From assembly GCA_051870875.1 (NCBI GenBank), contig JBJECG010000064.1, positions 1 through 64,000 of the forward strand: DNA of 64,000 nucleotides, given 5' to 3'. Shown piece after piece: positions 27,028 through 35,822 of the stretch; position 1 is the stretch's first letter; each line of letters begins with the position of its first letter. Origin of the DNA: Aphodosoma sp051870875. GTDB lineage: Bacteria; Bacteroidota; Bacteroidia; Bacteroidales; Paludibacteraceae. The notes below the pieces were generated by a model. That model worked only from the letters and a program-made list of their open reading frames with translations. It had not been told where the DNA came from and did no database searches. The translations under genes were made by a program, and so were the position numbers.

Positions 27028-27035
27028 TACCTTTG
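27028..27035 (+). promoter_or_regulatory. -7 promoter element for the cytochrome c biogenesis operon
   Basis: TACCTTTG followed by CA. Transcription near 27042 would leave only 14 bases before ATG 27056, which favours that start over the ATG at 27044. Confidence 0.6.
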
Positions 27036-27055
27036 CACTTACAATGCAGCATGTT

Positions 27056-27931
27056 ATGAAAAAATGGTTGGCAGTCGGTATTTTGTTGTGGATGGCAGTT
27101 GCTTTTGTGCTTCAACTGGCAGTGGGCAATTGCCACGTGTCATTCATGGCGTTTCCGGTCAATGTCGCAATCATGGCGGTGCTGGCGGGTCTGCTGTTTG
27201 TTGCCGTCAGGGAATGGGGTGACTCTGTATTCGTCAGGCTGTTGGCTTCGCGGCAAATGAGCGTTGCCACGCTGTTACTGGTAGCCACTGCTTGTATGGT
27301 GCTTGGTCTGGTACCGCAGGATACGGGGGCGGTGGATGCACGTATAATATCGGCATTGGGTTTTGACCGGTTCACATCATCGTTGGTCTTCTATTTTGTC
27401 ATGTTGCTTTTGATGGTGCATCTGATGGTAGTGACGATGCGGTACAATAAAAGCCGCAGGATGGTGTGGCGTTTCAGGATTAACCATATAGGCCTGCTGG
27501 TGACACTGGCCGCTCTCTGTTTCGGTGCTGCCGATACACACAGGTTTCGGGCTGTAGTACCAATCGGCGGGACTGTGGAGCGTGCATTTGACAGTGAGGG
27601 TATCTCACATCGGCTCGGATATACGTTTACACTTACGGGTTTTGATATGGAATATTACGGAAACGGAACTCCCTCCAGATTTTCAGCCGATGCCATGGTA
27701 AACGGCAGCCATGCCAATATAACGGTCAATCATCCGTGGAGGGCAACATGGAAGGATGATGTATATCTTGTCGGATATGATGTAAAGGCGGGGAAGGATT
27801 CGGCATACTGCATAATGGAATTTGTATGCCAGCCCTGGAAATATGCAGTGGTATTGGGAATGGTGATGATGGCTGCCGGAGCCGTTCTCATGTTCTGGGG
27901 AGGACGGGCAGGAAAGGGGGTGGCGGTATGA
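27056..27931 (+). CDS. resB: ResB-like cytochrome c biogenesis protein (CcsB part of System II)
   Basis: Probable holocytochrome c synthetase subunit that works with CcsA to attach haem to c-type cytochromes outside the inner membrane. About 291 residues. Four hydrophobic helices lie in the first half (around 5-25, 35-50, 70-90 and 105-125), then a periplasmic beta-rich stretch (FTLTGFDMEYYGNGTPSRF, NHPWRATWKDDVYLVGYD) and a last helix near 270. The NHIGLL and NHPWR segments fit ResB. It is short compared with classical ResB, as in other Bacteroidota. Start ATG 27056 is chosen from the promoter position; ATG 27044 is in frame. It overlaps ccsA by four bases. Confidence 0.8.
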   Translation: MKKWLAVGILLWMAVAFVLQLAVGNCHVSFMAFPVNVAIMAVLAGLLFVAVREWGDSVFVRLLASRQMSVATLLLVATACMVLGLVPQDTGAVDARIISALGFDRFTSSLVFYFVMLLLMVHLMVVTMRYNKSRRMVWRFRINHIGLLVTLAALCFGAADTHRFRAVVPIGGTVERAFDSEGISHRLGYTFTLTGFDMEYYGNGTPSRFSADAMVNGSHANITVNHPWRATWKDDVYLVGYDVKAGKDSAYCIMEFVCQPWKYAVVLGMVMMAAGAVLMFWGGRAGKGVAV

Positions 27932-28719
27932 GTTGGGATTGGTTTTATATATTCGTCATAGTGTCTGCCATATTTTTTGCCGGAGGGGCAGCGGCGGCGC
28001 TTTTCGGAAAAAGCAAAAGCAGTTCGGACACGGCCCAATGGCTGACATTGGGCGGTATGGCAGTGCTGGTTTCATTTATCACGGCAATGTGGATATCACT
28101 TGGCCGTCCTCCGATGCGTACAATGGGCGAAACGCGACTCTGGTATTCGTTGTTTGTAGTCGTGGCGGGATTGGTTACTTACAGACGCTGGCATTTCCGT
28201 TGGATAATGCTTTTTACCGGAATATTGGCTACAGTTTTCAATATTGTCAATATAGCCAAACCCGAACTTCATGACCAGAGTCTGATGCCGGCATTGCAAA
28301 GTTTCTGGTTTATACCGCATGTCACCATTTACATGTTCGCTTACGGCATACTGGGATGTGCATTCGTTTTGGCCGTGGCTGGATTGTACAATTCCAAAAC
28401 CGATTACCTGCCGTCTATTGACACACTGGTCTACATAGGCACCGCCCTGATGACCGTAGGTATGCTTATGGGTGCCGTTTGGGCAAAGAAGGCATGGGGA
28501 GACTATTGGACATGGGATGCCAAGGAAACTTGGGCGGCCGCTACATGGTTCTCGTATCTGGTATACATACATTTGCGCCTTGCGGCACCGAAACGGAAAA
28601 AATGCCTTTACATAGTGGTAGTTGTCAGTTTTGCAATGCTCCAGATGTGCTGGTACGGCTACCGGTACTTGCCGGCATCGCAATCGAGTATGCACATATA
28701 CAATACTATAATTCAATAA
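27928..28719 (+). CDS. ccsA: Cytochrome c biogenesis protein CcsA (haem-handling subunit)
   Basis: Brings haem to the periplasmic side for attachment to apocytochromes, as partner of ResB. The tryptophan-rich WWD domain WAKKAWGDYWTWDAKE is at residues 185-200, and a periplasmic His131 (FIPHVTIYMFAYG) is in the position of the P-His ligand. About seven to eight membrane helices in 263 residues. The ATG overlaps the ResB stop (ATGA). It is followed 36 bases later by a three-haem peroxidase, a likely client. Confidence 0.94.
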   Translation: MSWDWFYIFVIVSAIFFAGGAAAALFGKSKSSSDTAQWLTLGGMAVLVSFITAMWISLGRPPMRTMGETRLWYSLFVVVAGLVTYRRWHFRWIMLFTGILATVFNIVNIAKPELHDQSLMPALQSFWFIPHVTIYMFAYGILGCAFVLAVAGLYNSKTDYLPSIDTLVYIGTALMTVGMLMGAVWAKKAWGDYWTWDAKETWAAATWFSYLVYIHLRLAAPKRKKCLYIVVVVSFAMLQMCWYGYRYLPASQSSMHIYNTIIQ

Positions 28720-28755
28720 TTCATATAAAATGTTTAACCGATAAATTACAACAAG

Positions 28756-30156
28756 ATGAAGACGAGTTCAAAAATCATCATTGCCGTTTTGGCAATAATA
28801 GTTGTAGGTGCAATAACGTACCGGGCGGTCAATGTTGCACCGGATTCCGATTTGCCGGCAGACCGGCAGATGCTGGAAATCATGGCTGACGGAGGATGTG
28901 CGGAGTGCCATACCGCTGATCCGGAGCTTCCATTCTATGCCAACTGGCCGGTTGCCAGAAATGTGATAACCGAAGATATTGTCGAAGGTTATAGATATTT
29001 CGACATTGCACCTATGCTCGATGCCGTTGAAAACGGCAAGGCCGTCAATGAAGTGGATCTTGCCAAGGTTGAGAAAACTATCGTTGACGGTACCATGCCG
29101 CTGGCAAAATACTACCTTGTGCATTGGGGGGCTTCGTTTACAAGCAAGAAGGAGAAGATGGCCCTCGACTGGGTAAAAGGGCACCGTGCCGCATTTTATC
29201 CGAATAATCTTGCCGCTGCCGAATTTGCCAACGAAACCATCCGGCCTGTTCCGGACAGGGTGGAATGCGACCCGCTGAAAGCTATGCTCGGCGAAAAGCT
29301 CTATAACGATACACGTCTGTCAGGCGACGGTACAATATCATGCGCATCATGTCACGATATAGCTACTGCCGGTGTCGACAACCAACAGTTTTCAGACGGC
29401 ATCTACGGGCAGCTTGGAGGTATCAATGCCCCGACGGTGTACAATGCCGTATTCAATTTTGTACAATTCTGGGACGGACGTGCCGCCACTCTTGAGGAAC
29501 AGGCTGCCGGCCCTCCCCTCAATCCTGTGGAAATGGGAAGTGCCTCGTTTGATGAAATAGTAGCCCGGCTCTCTGCCGATGAGGCATTTGTGAAAGCATT
29601 CAATGAAGTTTATCCCGAAGGTATGAGTGAAGCTACCATCACCAATGCCATTGCCGAATACGAACGTACTCTCCTTACGCCGAACTCGGCATTCGACCGC
29701 TATTTGAAAGGCTACAAAGATGCCCTTACCGCAGAAGAAGTCGAAGGTTACAACCTTTTCAAACAATACGATTGTGCCACTTGCCATGTAGGTGTGAACA
29801 TGGGCGGACTCAGTTACGAACTTATGGGGCAACGTGCCAACTATTTTGCTGACCGTGAAATCAATGCCAAATCCGGTCTGACCGACAGTGACAACGGCCG
29901 TTGGGCGCAGACCAAAGTAGAGCGGGACCGTTTCCGTTTCCGTACTCCGGGTTTGAGAAATGTCGCATTGACATATCCGTACTATCACGACGGCAGTGTC
30001 GGAAATCTTGAAAAAGCTGTGGAAATGATGGCTGAGTACCAGGTAGGTAAAACGCTTGACGCAAGCCAGATCAGCAAAATCACCCTGTTCCTCAACACTC
30101 TTACGGGTGAATACAACGGCAAAAAACTCACTAATTCCAATTCTCAGGATAACTGA
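28756..30156 (+). CDS. Three-haem cytochrome c peroxidase with N-terminal haem-binding domain
   Basis: Reduces hydrogen peroxide to water in the periplasm with electrons from the respiratory chain or quinol pool. An uncleaved-looking N-terminal helix (residues 5-22) anchors it. Three CxxCH motifs are seen: CAECH (48-52), CASCH (196-200) and CATCH (340-344). The first belongs to an added haem-binding domain (about 40-145); the other two form the usual di-haem CcpA/MauG core, with QFWDGRAATLEEQA and YYHDGSVGNLEKAV. Length 466 is longer than the two-haem form by that extra domain. It is probably cotranscribed with the haem-attachment genes. Confidence 0.92.
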   Translation: MKTSSKIIIAVLAIIVVGAITYRAVNVAPDSDLPADRQMLEIMADGGCAECHTADPELPFYANWPVARNVITEDIVEGYRYFDIAPMLDAVENGKAVNEVDLAKVEKTIVDGTMPLAKYYLVHWGASFTSKKEKMALDWVKGHRAAFYPNNLAAAEFANETIRPVPDRVECDPLKAMLGEKLYNDTRLSGDGTISCASCHDIATAGVDNQQFSDGIYGQLGGINAPTVYNAVFNFVQFWDGRAATLEEQAAGPPLNPVEMGSASFDEIVARLSADEAFVKAFNEVYPEGMSEATITNAIAEYERTLLTPNSAFDRYLKGYKDALTAEEVEGYNLFKQYDCATCHVGVNMGGLSYELMGQRANYFADREINAKSGLTDSDNGRWAQTKVERDRFRFRTPGLRNVALTYPYYHDGSVGNLEKAVEMMAEYQVGKTLDASQISKITLFLNTLTGEYNGKKLTNSNSQDN

Positions 30157-30202
30157 CGCCGAAGTATCGTATTTGTCAGTTGTAGTGGATGACAATTGAA
30201 TA

Positions 30203-30258
30203 AAAGCATCACACTTGTCGTTCGGTTTTTCTTGAACGGCATGGGTGATGCTCTTTTT
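30203..30258. terminator. Stem-loop terminator between the peroxidase and agmatine deiminase genes
   Basis: AGCATCAC pairs with GTGATGCT, and inside the loop CGTTC pairs with GAACG. A T run follows on the plus strand and A residues precede it, so it may serve both convergent genes. Confidence 0.65.
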
Positions 30259-31265
30259 TATTCCGGGTACTGCATCGTGACGCAATGCAGGGAACCGTGC
30301 TGGCGTATGAGTGGACGACAGTCAATACCGATGATTTCTCGGTCGGGATATATATTGGTAATAGCTTTGAGAGCCATGCCATCGGCAGGAGTATTGTATG
30401 TCGGCACAAGAACAGCTCCGTTTATTACCAGATAGTTTGCGTATGTGGCAGGAAGACGTTCGCCGTTGTGGTATACCGGTTCTGCCATTGGCAATGCGAC
30501 CAGACGGTATGGTAGGCCGTCAGCGGTGCGGAATGACTGCAGTTGCTGTTCCATACTATGGAGCGCATTGTAATGTTCATCGGAAATATCGGTGCATTTC
30601 ACGTATGCAATGGTATTTTCAGGGCATAGCCGGGCCAAAGTGTCAATGTGCGAATCTGTGTCGTCACCGGCAAGATAGCCGTGGTCAAGCCACAGCAGAC
30701 GCCCGGCTCCGAATGTGTTGCATAGATACCGTTCTATCTTATAACGGCTCATCGTGGCGTTGCGGTTGGGAGAGAGCAGGCATTCCGATGTGGTCAGCAG
30801 AGTGCCTTTGCCGTCGGATTCAATGGAACCCCCTTCAAACACAAAGTTGCGGCAGTTGCGCAGTGACCCGAAAAGGTATCCGGCATCGAAAAGCCGTGAA
30901 GTGATGAGATTGTCACGGTCGGCGGCAAACTTCATCCCCCATCCGTTGAAACAGAAATCAAGTATCACTGGTCTGCCGTCTTCAATTATGGTCAGGCCGC
31001 CGTGGTCCCGCGCCCAGGTGTCATTGGATGGTAGTTGGGCGAACGTTACATTTTTCATGTTGACATGTCCGGAAATGTATTGGCGTATACTTTCGGTTTC
31101 CGGTGCAACGATCAGAAGCTGTTCGTGTTCTGCAATGTGGTGTGCTATATTGCGGAAACAGAGCGACACTTCATCAAGCATATCAGCCCAGTCGGTATTG
31201 GCATGGGGCCATGTAAGCTGTACAAAACGCTGCTCAGCCCATTCGGCTGGAAAATATCGGTGCAT
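30258..31265 (-). CDS. aguA: Agmatine deiminase (peptidylarginine deiminase-like)
   Basis: Hydrolyses agmatine to N-carbamoylputrescine and ammonia on the route to putrescine. The 335-residue enzyme has the PAD-type fold: PAEWAEQRFVQLTWPH at the start, NDTWARDHGG, FEGGSIESDGKGTLLTT, and LDHGYLAGDDTDSHIDTLARL with the catalytic His. The nucleophile is Cys328 near the C-terminus in GSLHCVTMQ. The neighbouring polyamine genes (N-carbamoylputrescine amidase, arginine decarboxylase) are not in the window, so it is a single gene here. Confidence 0.9.
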   Translation of the reverse strand: MHRYFPAEWAEQRFVQLTWPHANTDWADMLDEVSLCFRNIAHHIAEHEQLLIVAPETESIRQYISGHVNMKNVTFAQLPSNDTWARDHGGLTIIEDGRPVILDFCFNGWGMKFAADRDNLITSRLFDAGYLFGSLRNCRNFVFEGGSIESDGKGTLLTTSECLLSPNRNATMSRYKIERYLCNTFGAGRLLWLDHGYLAGDDTDSHIDTLARLCPENTIAYVKCTDISDEHYNALHSMEQQLQSFRTADGLPYRLVALPMAEPVYHNGERLPATYANYLVINGAVLVPTYNTPADGMALKAITNIYPDREIIGIDCRPLIRQHGSLHCVTMQYPE

Positions 31266-31459
31266 AATTGTATTTTGTTAAAAAAGCCGGTGTTTGAAAC
31301 AGGGTAGATCCTAAAAGTCGGATACGCATAAAAAAGACTTGAAAAGCAGTTGGATTTTGGTGAAAGACAAGTCGGTTCACTCTGTAGATGACAGAAAAAA
31401 CCAGAACCTGAACAAGTACTGACAGGCACTGGCTCCTTTGTTTTTATTGACTGATGTGG

Positions 31460-32539
31460 TTATTGGGCAAGATAAATTTCAAGTTCACTGTACGACGGGT
31501 TGCGGGCAACGATCACACCATTGCGGTCAAAAAGGATGGTGGCAGGTACGAATGTTATTTTCAGACGGGAAGCCAAGGCACAGTTCCATCCCGTCAGATA
31601 AGAGACGTCGATCCATCCTCCGTCAATATTCCGGATGGAATTCATCCACTTTTCGCGTTCGGTGTCAAGCGATACGCCCACCACTTCAAAACGGTCGCCC
31701 CGATAACGCGAATAGAGCTGTTTCAAGTCAATCATATTGCGCATGCACGGGCCGCACCATGATGCCCAGAAATCCACAAGTGTGTAGTCATGTCCTGCAA
31801 ACACTTCCTGCAGACACACCATATTGCTGTCTGGATCGGGTATCATGACCTCGGATATGGTTTTCCCTATAACCGCCTCGCTGATGCCGTGGCGGAATTC
31901 CGCCACCTGATCGTCATGCTTGTTTTTTATACCATTATACAGCACATCGAGATTGTCGGAAGAGAAGACAGTGTAGAAACCTGAGACTATGTTGCGGGTT
32001 ACGGCATGGTTGATGTACGGCAGCAAGGCATTGATCATTACGGAATCACGATGTTCGGCCGCCAGTCTCATCATACAGCGGCGTTCGGCCGCCGGGCAAT
32101 TCAATGAACTGATACTGTCACAAGCATCCTGGTAGGCTGCCATCTCGTTATGGCAGGTCCTGTACATCTCGTTCAGGGGAGTGCCTTTTACGTCTATGAA
32201 ATAGTTGGTGTCTACCATCACTTCGATGTTGCCGGCTTCAAGGATCATGTTGCATTCCAGACCTGTATGATCTCCTTTCTGTCCTGCTATTGAGAACAGT
32301 ACCATAGACGGTTCGACGGGAGCAACGCCTTCAATTTCAAAGCTGCCGTTGCTTATCAATGCGCTGTCAAGCGGCATGGGGGCGCAACCGTCGGATACGG
32401 CATAGATGAATACTTGCTCGCCTTCCAGGTCAGAGGCTTTCACCGAACCTGAAACTACATAATCCTGATGCACATGATGCGAAGTGCATGCAGAAAACAG
32501 CAAGACTGATGCTATTGCCGACTGAACGAGATACTTCAT
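31460..32539 (-). CDS. TlpA-like thioredoxin-fold lipoprotein with N-terminal DUF4369-type domain
   Basis: Periplasmic lipoprotein of 359 residues. The signal peptide ends with a lipobox LFSAC. A beta-rich N-terminal domain (about 25-110; VVSGSVKASDLEGEQVFIY) resembles DUF4369, a helical linker follows, and the C-terminal thioredoxin domain contains VDFWASWCGPCMRNMIDLKQLY with the redox pair CGPC and the cis-proline loop ITFVPATILFD. A role in reducing or isomerising extracytoplasmic thiols is inferred. Start ATG 32539 is preferred to a TTG 21 bases upstream. It follows asd by 42 bases. Confidence 0.88.
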   Translation of the reverse strand: MKYLVQSAIASVLLFSACTSHHVHQDYVVSGSVKASDLEGEQVFIYAVSDGCAPMPLDSALISNGSFEIEGVAPVEPSMVLFSIAGQKGDHTGLECNMILEAGNIEVMVDTNYFIDVKGTPLNEMYRTCHNEMAAYQDACDSISSLNCPAAERRCMMRLAAEHRDSVMINALLPYINHAVTRNIVSGFYTVFSSDNLDVLYNGIKNKHDDQVAEFRHGISEAVIGKTISEVMIPDPDSNMVCLQEVFAGHDYTLVDFWASWCGPCMRNMIDLKQLYSRYRGDRFEVVGVSLDTEREKWMNSIRNIDGGWIDVSYLTGWNCALASRLKITFVPATILFDRNGVIVARNPSYSELEIYLAQ

Positions 32540-32581
32540 AATTAAGAATAGATTTTTCAAATGTGTGGTGTAATTGCAAAA

Positions 32582-33589
32582 TCAGATGTCTCTCACTCGT
32601 ATGAGATACTCTGCTATTTGTACTGCGTTGAGGGCGGCCCCCTTTTTTATCTGGTCACTTACACACCAGAAAGTCAGGCCGCAAGGGGTAGTCAGATCCT
32701 GACGGATACGACCGACAAACACCTCATCGCGTCCTGAAAGGAAGAGGGGCATAGGGTACTCTCGCTTTTCTGCATCATCGAGTACCACTATACCGTCAGC
32801 CGCTGCAAACGCTTCGCGCGCTTCTATGTCACTTACAGGCCTTTCGGTTTCGAGCCAGATACTTTCGGAGTGGGCGCGGAGCGAAGGTACCCGCACACAC
32901 ATGGCACTGACGGATATATCGGAGTGCATGATTTTTCTGGTTTCATGATACATTTTCATCTCCTCTTTGGTGTAACCGTTGTCAGTGAACACATCTATTT
33001 GAGGTATAAGATTGTATGCCAGCTGGTATGCAAATTTTTCTACTGTTACAGGTTTGCCTTCCGATATCTGGCGGTATTGCTCTTCCAGTTCCGACATAGC
33101 TTGTGCTCCTGCTCCTGAGGCGGCCTGATAAGTCGCAACGTGTACTCGGCGGATGTGCGACAGCCGTTCTATAGCCTGCAAGGCTACGACCATCTGGATG
33201 GTGGTGCAGTTGGGGTTTGCTATGATACCGCGGGGTCGGTTGAGGGCATCGGCGGCATTTACTTCTGGTACGACCAAAGGCACATCATCGTCCATGCGGA
33301 ACGCACTTGAATTGTCAATCATCAGAGTCCCGAACCGGGTAATGTCATCGGCAAACTCGTGTGATACCGATGCTCCTGCCGAAACGAAAGCCACATCCAC
33401 CCCCCTGAAATCATCGCCGTGACGCAATTCTTGAACTGTATGCTTCTTGCCGCAGAATTCGTATTCCGAACCTGCACTGCGCCTGGAACCGAACAACCTC
33501 AGTTCCGATAACGGGAATTTCCGTTCTGAAAGCACACGGAGAAACTCGTTCCCGACGGCTCCGCTTGCACCTACTATAGCTACTACCAT
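32582..33589 (-). CDS. asd: Aspartate-semialdehyde dehydrogenase
   Basis: Reduces aspartyl phosphate to aspartate semialdehyde, the common precursor of lysine, meso-DAP, threonine and methionine. The NADP-binding GASGAVGNEFL is at residues 7-17. The acyl-enzyme cysteine is Cys128 in ANPNCTTIQM, and the catalytic His lies in VPSLRAHSES near residue 240. Length 335 is typical. It supplies the pathway in which dapF and dapL (40-42 kb) act. Confidence 0.97.
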   Translation of the reverse strand: MVVAIVGASGAVGNEFLRVLSERKFPLSELRLFGSRRSAGSEYEFCGKKHTVQELRHGDDFRGVDVAFVSAGASVSHEFADDITRFGTLMIDNSSAFRMDDDVPLVVPEVNAADALNRPRGIIANPNCTTIQMVVALQAIERLSHIRRVHVATYQAASGAGAQAMSELEEQYRQISEGKPVTVEKFAYQLAYNLIPQIDVFTDNGYTKEEMKMYHETRKIMHSDISVSAMCVRVPSLRAHSESIWLETERPVSDIEAREAFAAADGIVVLDDAEKREYPMPLFLSGRDEVFVGRIRQDLTTPCGLTFWCVSDQIKKGAALNAVQIAEYLIRVRDI

Positions 33590-33637
33590 AATCAGAAATC
33601 AACAATATAATGCCATTTTTACAAAATCGCAGACAAA

Positions 33638-33669
33638 TTTGTGTATCCGGTCAAAGATATGTAAATTTG
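33638..33669 (+). promoter_or_regulatory. Complete Bacteroidota promoter for the lamin-tail protein
   Basis: TTTG (33638-33641), 20-base spacer, TAAATTTG (33662-33669) followed by CA; 24 bases before the ATG. Confidence 0.7.
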
Positions 33670-33692
33670 CACATATAAGACAACTTCATACC

Positions 33693-34919
33693 ATGTTACA
33701 AAAATACGGAATAATTTTGAAATACGGAAATAAAAAACGGCTTTTATTTGCATTGCCGCTATTTATGTCTGCAATAGTGGCTTATTCCCAAGCCGATACT
33801 GTAGTACGGCCGCGTTTGGTTTCTGTTGGTATCCTGTCCCCGGCAGAAATAATAGTACGTTTCAACAAGCCTGTTATACCCGACAACGATATGATTTCCT
33901 GTTACAACCCCGATGTCGTTGCGGTGGAGTGGGACAGAACGGCAGGCGAAGCGGTCCTGGCACTAAACCATGAACTGGACTCGCTTGGAATTGAAAAGTT
34001 TGACATACGGGGTCTGTCCTGCATTGACGGATGTCGCATGTCCGACACTGTCATTGAGGTGTCATTGCCGAGGAAAGCACAGTATATGGATATTGTAATC
34101 AACGAAATAATGCCGTATGTCGACAGCACACAGAGCAAATATATCGAAATCCTCAATGCCACAGACTATTTTTTCGACCTTGCCGCACTGTGTTTGTGCA
34201 ATCCGGATTCAACCGGGAAACCCAAAAACACGAGGCGTTTGACAGCCGTCAGTACGTTGCTTGCACCGCACCGGCTGGCTGTGGCAGTGCAGAAACTGCA
34301 TCTGCTCCATACAAGGCGGGGATTGTCTGGCGATGCCGTTTATCTGGAAGCCAAAATGCCGTCATTTGCAGCGGCTTCGGGAGAAATATGGCTGTGTGAC
34401 ACGGCATGCCTGAATATCGACAAACTGCAGTACACAAAAAAGATGCACAATTCGGCACTGCGCGACCTGCACAATGTGTCGCTCGAACGACTCTCGGCTG
34501 TACGGGCCACAAACGATGCCGCAAATTGGCACAGCGCATCTACCGGATGTGGTTACAACACTGCCGGATGGCCTAATTCACAGTTGTCCGACGGCTCCAG
34601 TTGCCTTGAAAACCTGTCTTTTACATGTCCTGTCCCGCAGTTCTCCCCCAACGGCGACGGCTACAACGACCTGCTTGTCATAAACTACAGGATGCCATCT
34701 GCCGGATACATTCTTACCGCCGACATATACACCCGCACAGGAAGTCATGTCTCGCGTATCATTGACCGCCATCTGTTGGCTCTGCAAGGCACATACACCT
34801 GGGACGGAAAAAACAGCGGCAATATGACGGTTGAATCAGGTTTGTATGTCATGGTATTACAGGCCGCAAGCCCCGAAGGGCGTGTTACAGTCCGTAAAAT
34901 AGTGTTCAGCAAACTTTGA
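33693..34919 (+). CDS. Secreted lamin-tail domain protein with FlgD/CHU_C-like C-terminal domain
   Basis: An exported 408-residue protein. The ATG at 33693 opens a signal peptide (KKRLLFALPLFMSAIVAYSQA) cut near residue 35; upstream in-frame codons overlap the divergent asd and its promoter. An Ig-like segment (about 40-125) is followed by a lamin-tail domain starting DIVINEIMPYVDSTQSKYIEILN. The C-terminus (FSPNGDGYNDLLVI, GTYTWDGKNSGNMTVESGLYVMVL) resembles FlgD-like or gliding-motility-type C-terminal domains, some of which are T9SS signals. Probably at the cell surface; role unknown. Confidence 0.78.
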   Translation: MLQKYGIILKYGNKKRLLFALPLFMSAIVAYSQADTVVRPRLVSVGILSPAEIIVRFNKPVIPDNDMISCYNPDVVAVEWDRTAGEAVLALNHELDSLGIEKFDIRGLSCIDGCRMSDTVIEVSLPRKAQYMDIVINEIMPYVDSTQSKYIEILNATDYFFDLAALCLCNPDSTGKPKNTRRLTAVSTLLAPHRLAVAVQKLHLLHTRRGLSGDAVYLEAKMPSFAAASGEIWLCDTACLNIDKLQYTKKMHNSALRDLHNVSLERLSAVRATNDAANWHSASTGCGYNTAGWPNSQLSDGSSCLENLSFTCPVPQFSPNGDGYNDLLVINYRMPSAGYILTADIYTRTGSHVSRIIDRHLLALQGTYTWDGKNSGNMTVESGLYVMVLQAASPEGRVTVRKIVFSKL

Positions 34920-35188
34920 AAACGGATTCTTGTCTGAAAATTTCGCTGTCGGCAGATCGCGGAATCCTGGCAGTACAATCCGACAGGGAAACGATACTGC
35001 CATGAAAGATCTTTCCCGAAAATCAAGCAAACTTCAAGTCGGGAACACCTGCTTTTGCCGGATTCTCCAGACAACAAACCGGTTCCTGAAGTGCCGTCAG
35101 ACGATGGACATAGTTCCGGCAATAGGGCAAAATTGCACGTTAATGTTATTTGTATATAAATAACATCTGTAGTTCCGGTAAAAATAAT
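34920..35188. other. Intergenic stretch without a recognisable gene
   Basis: About 270 bases between the lamin-tail gene and the promoter of the metal module. I see no reading frame with protein-like content and no clear hairpin terminator. Confidence 0.5.
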
Positions 35189-35196
35189 TACCTTTG
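35189..35196 (+). promoter_or_regulatory. -7 promoter element for the metal-uptake module
   Basis: TACCTTTG followed by CA, 38 bases before the ATG of the His/Cys-rich protein. No good -33 box. Confidence 0.55.
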
Positions 35197-35233
35197 CAGT
35201 GCTGGTTATGGTATCAAGGCAGTAAACAGTAAT

Positions 35234-35710
35234 ATGCGTCATAGGCTCATGCAAATATTATCGGTGGCACTTGCCGTTTACATCCTGTATGTAAGCGGGG
35301 GGACCAACATATACCATTATTGCTGTGATGCCTGTCGCAGTTACGGCCATAGTATTTTCATCACTGTCACTTGCGAGGAAGTACACTCGCATTTCCACTG
35401 CTCCGGACATGGCTGTAGCCATGGGCAGCCCGCTTCGGCACCGCATTCGCACGATGATCTCTGTTACCACCTGACCCAGACTGCCGAGCACTGTGATGTC
35501 CACCATATTGATGCGCCGCAGCTCACAGCCGGACAGCGTACCGGCATCATTCCCATAATGCCCCTTTTGGCAATCGTGCAGGTATCGGCAGTTGGGGAGG
35601 GGAACGTTTTTGCCGTGACCCGTGACCTGTATGTCCGCAATTTCTCGAATGCGCCGCCGCTTCTTGACGGACGGTCTGTCATTACGCTCAAGAATTCCTA
35701 TCTTATTTAG
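35234..35710 (+). CDS. Small His/Cys-rich exported protein (HYC_CC_PP type)
   Basis: A 159-residue protein with an N-terminal hydrophobic segment (residues 5-20) followed by a dense set of possible metal ligands: YHYCCDACRS (27-36), then HSHFHCSGHGCSHG and APHSHDDLCYHL. The order HYC, CC and a later PP (NAPPLL) matches a small Bacteroidota family found next to TonB receptors. Periplasmic metal binding, probably copper or a similar soft metal, is inferred from composition and from the downstream HMA protein. The ATG is placed after the promoter at 35189. Confidence 0.72.
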   Translation: MRHRLMQILSVALAVYILYVSGGTNIYHYCCDACRSYGHSIFITVTCEEVHSHFHCSGHGCSHGQPASAPHSHDDLCYHLTQTAEHCDVHHIDAPQLTAGQRTGIIPIMPLLAIVQVSAVGEGNVFAVTRDLYVRNFSNAPPLLDGRSVITLKNSYLI

Positions 35711-35822
35711 CATCCCTGTTCCATGTTGGAGATCGTCTCTTGGCTGAGGCGGTCATGTGCTGTTTGTACATGCACCATCCGGTGCAAATGCCGCAAATTT
35801 TCCCTGACAACAATTTAACGTA

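Noticed and set aside
29392..30285. 297-codon open frame antisense to the cytochrome c peroxidase
   Set aside because: The sense strand has three CxxCH motifs and peroxidase signatures; the antisense frame has none.
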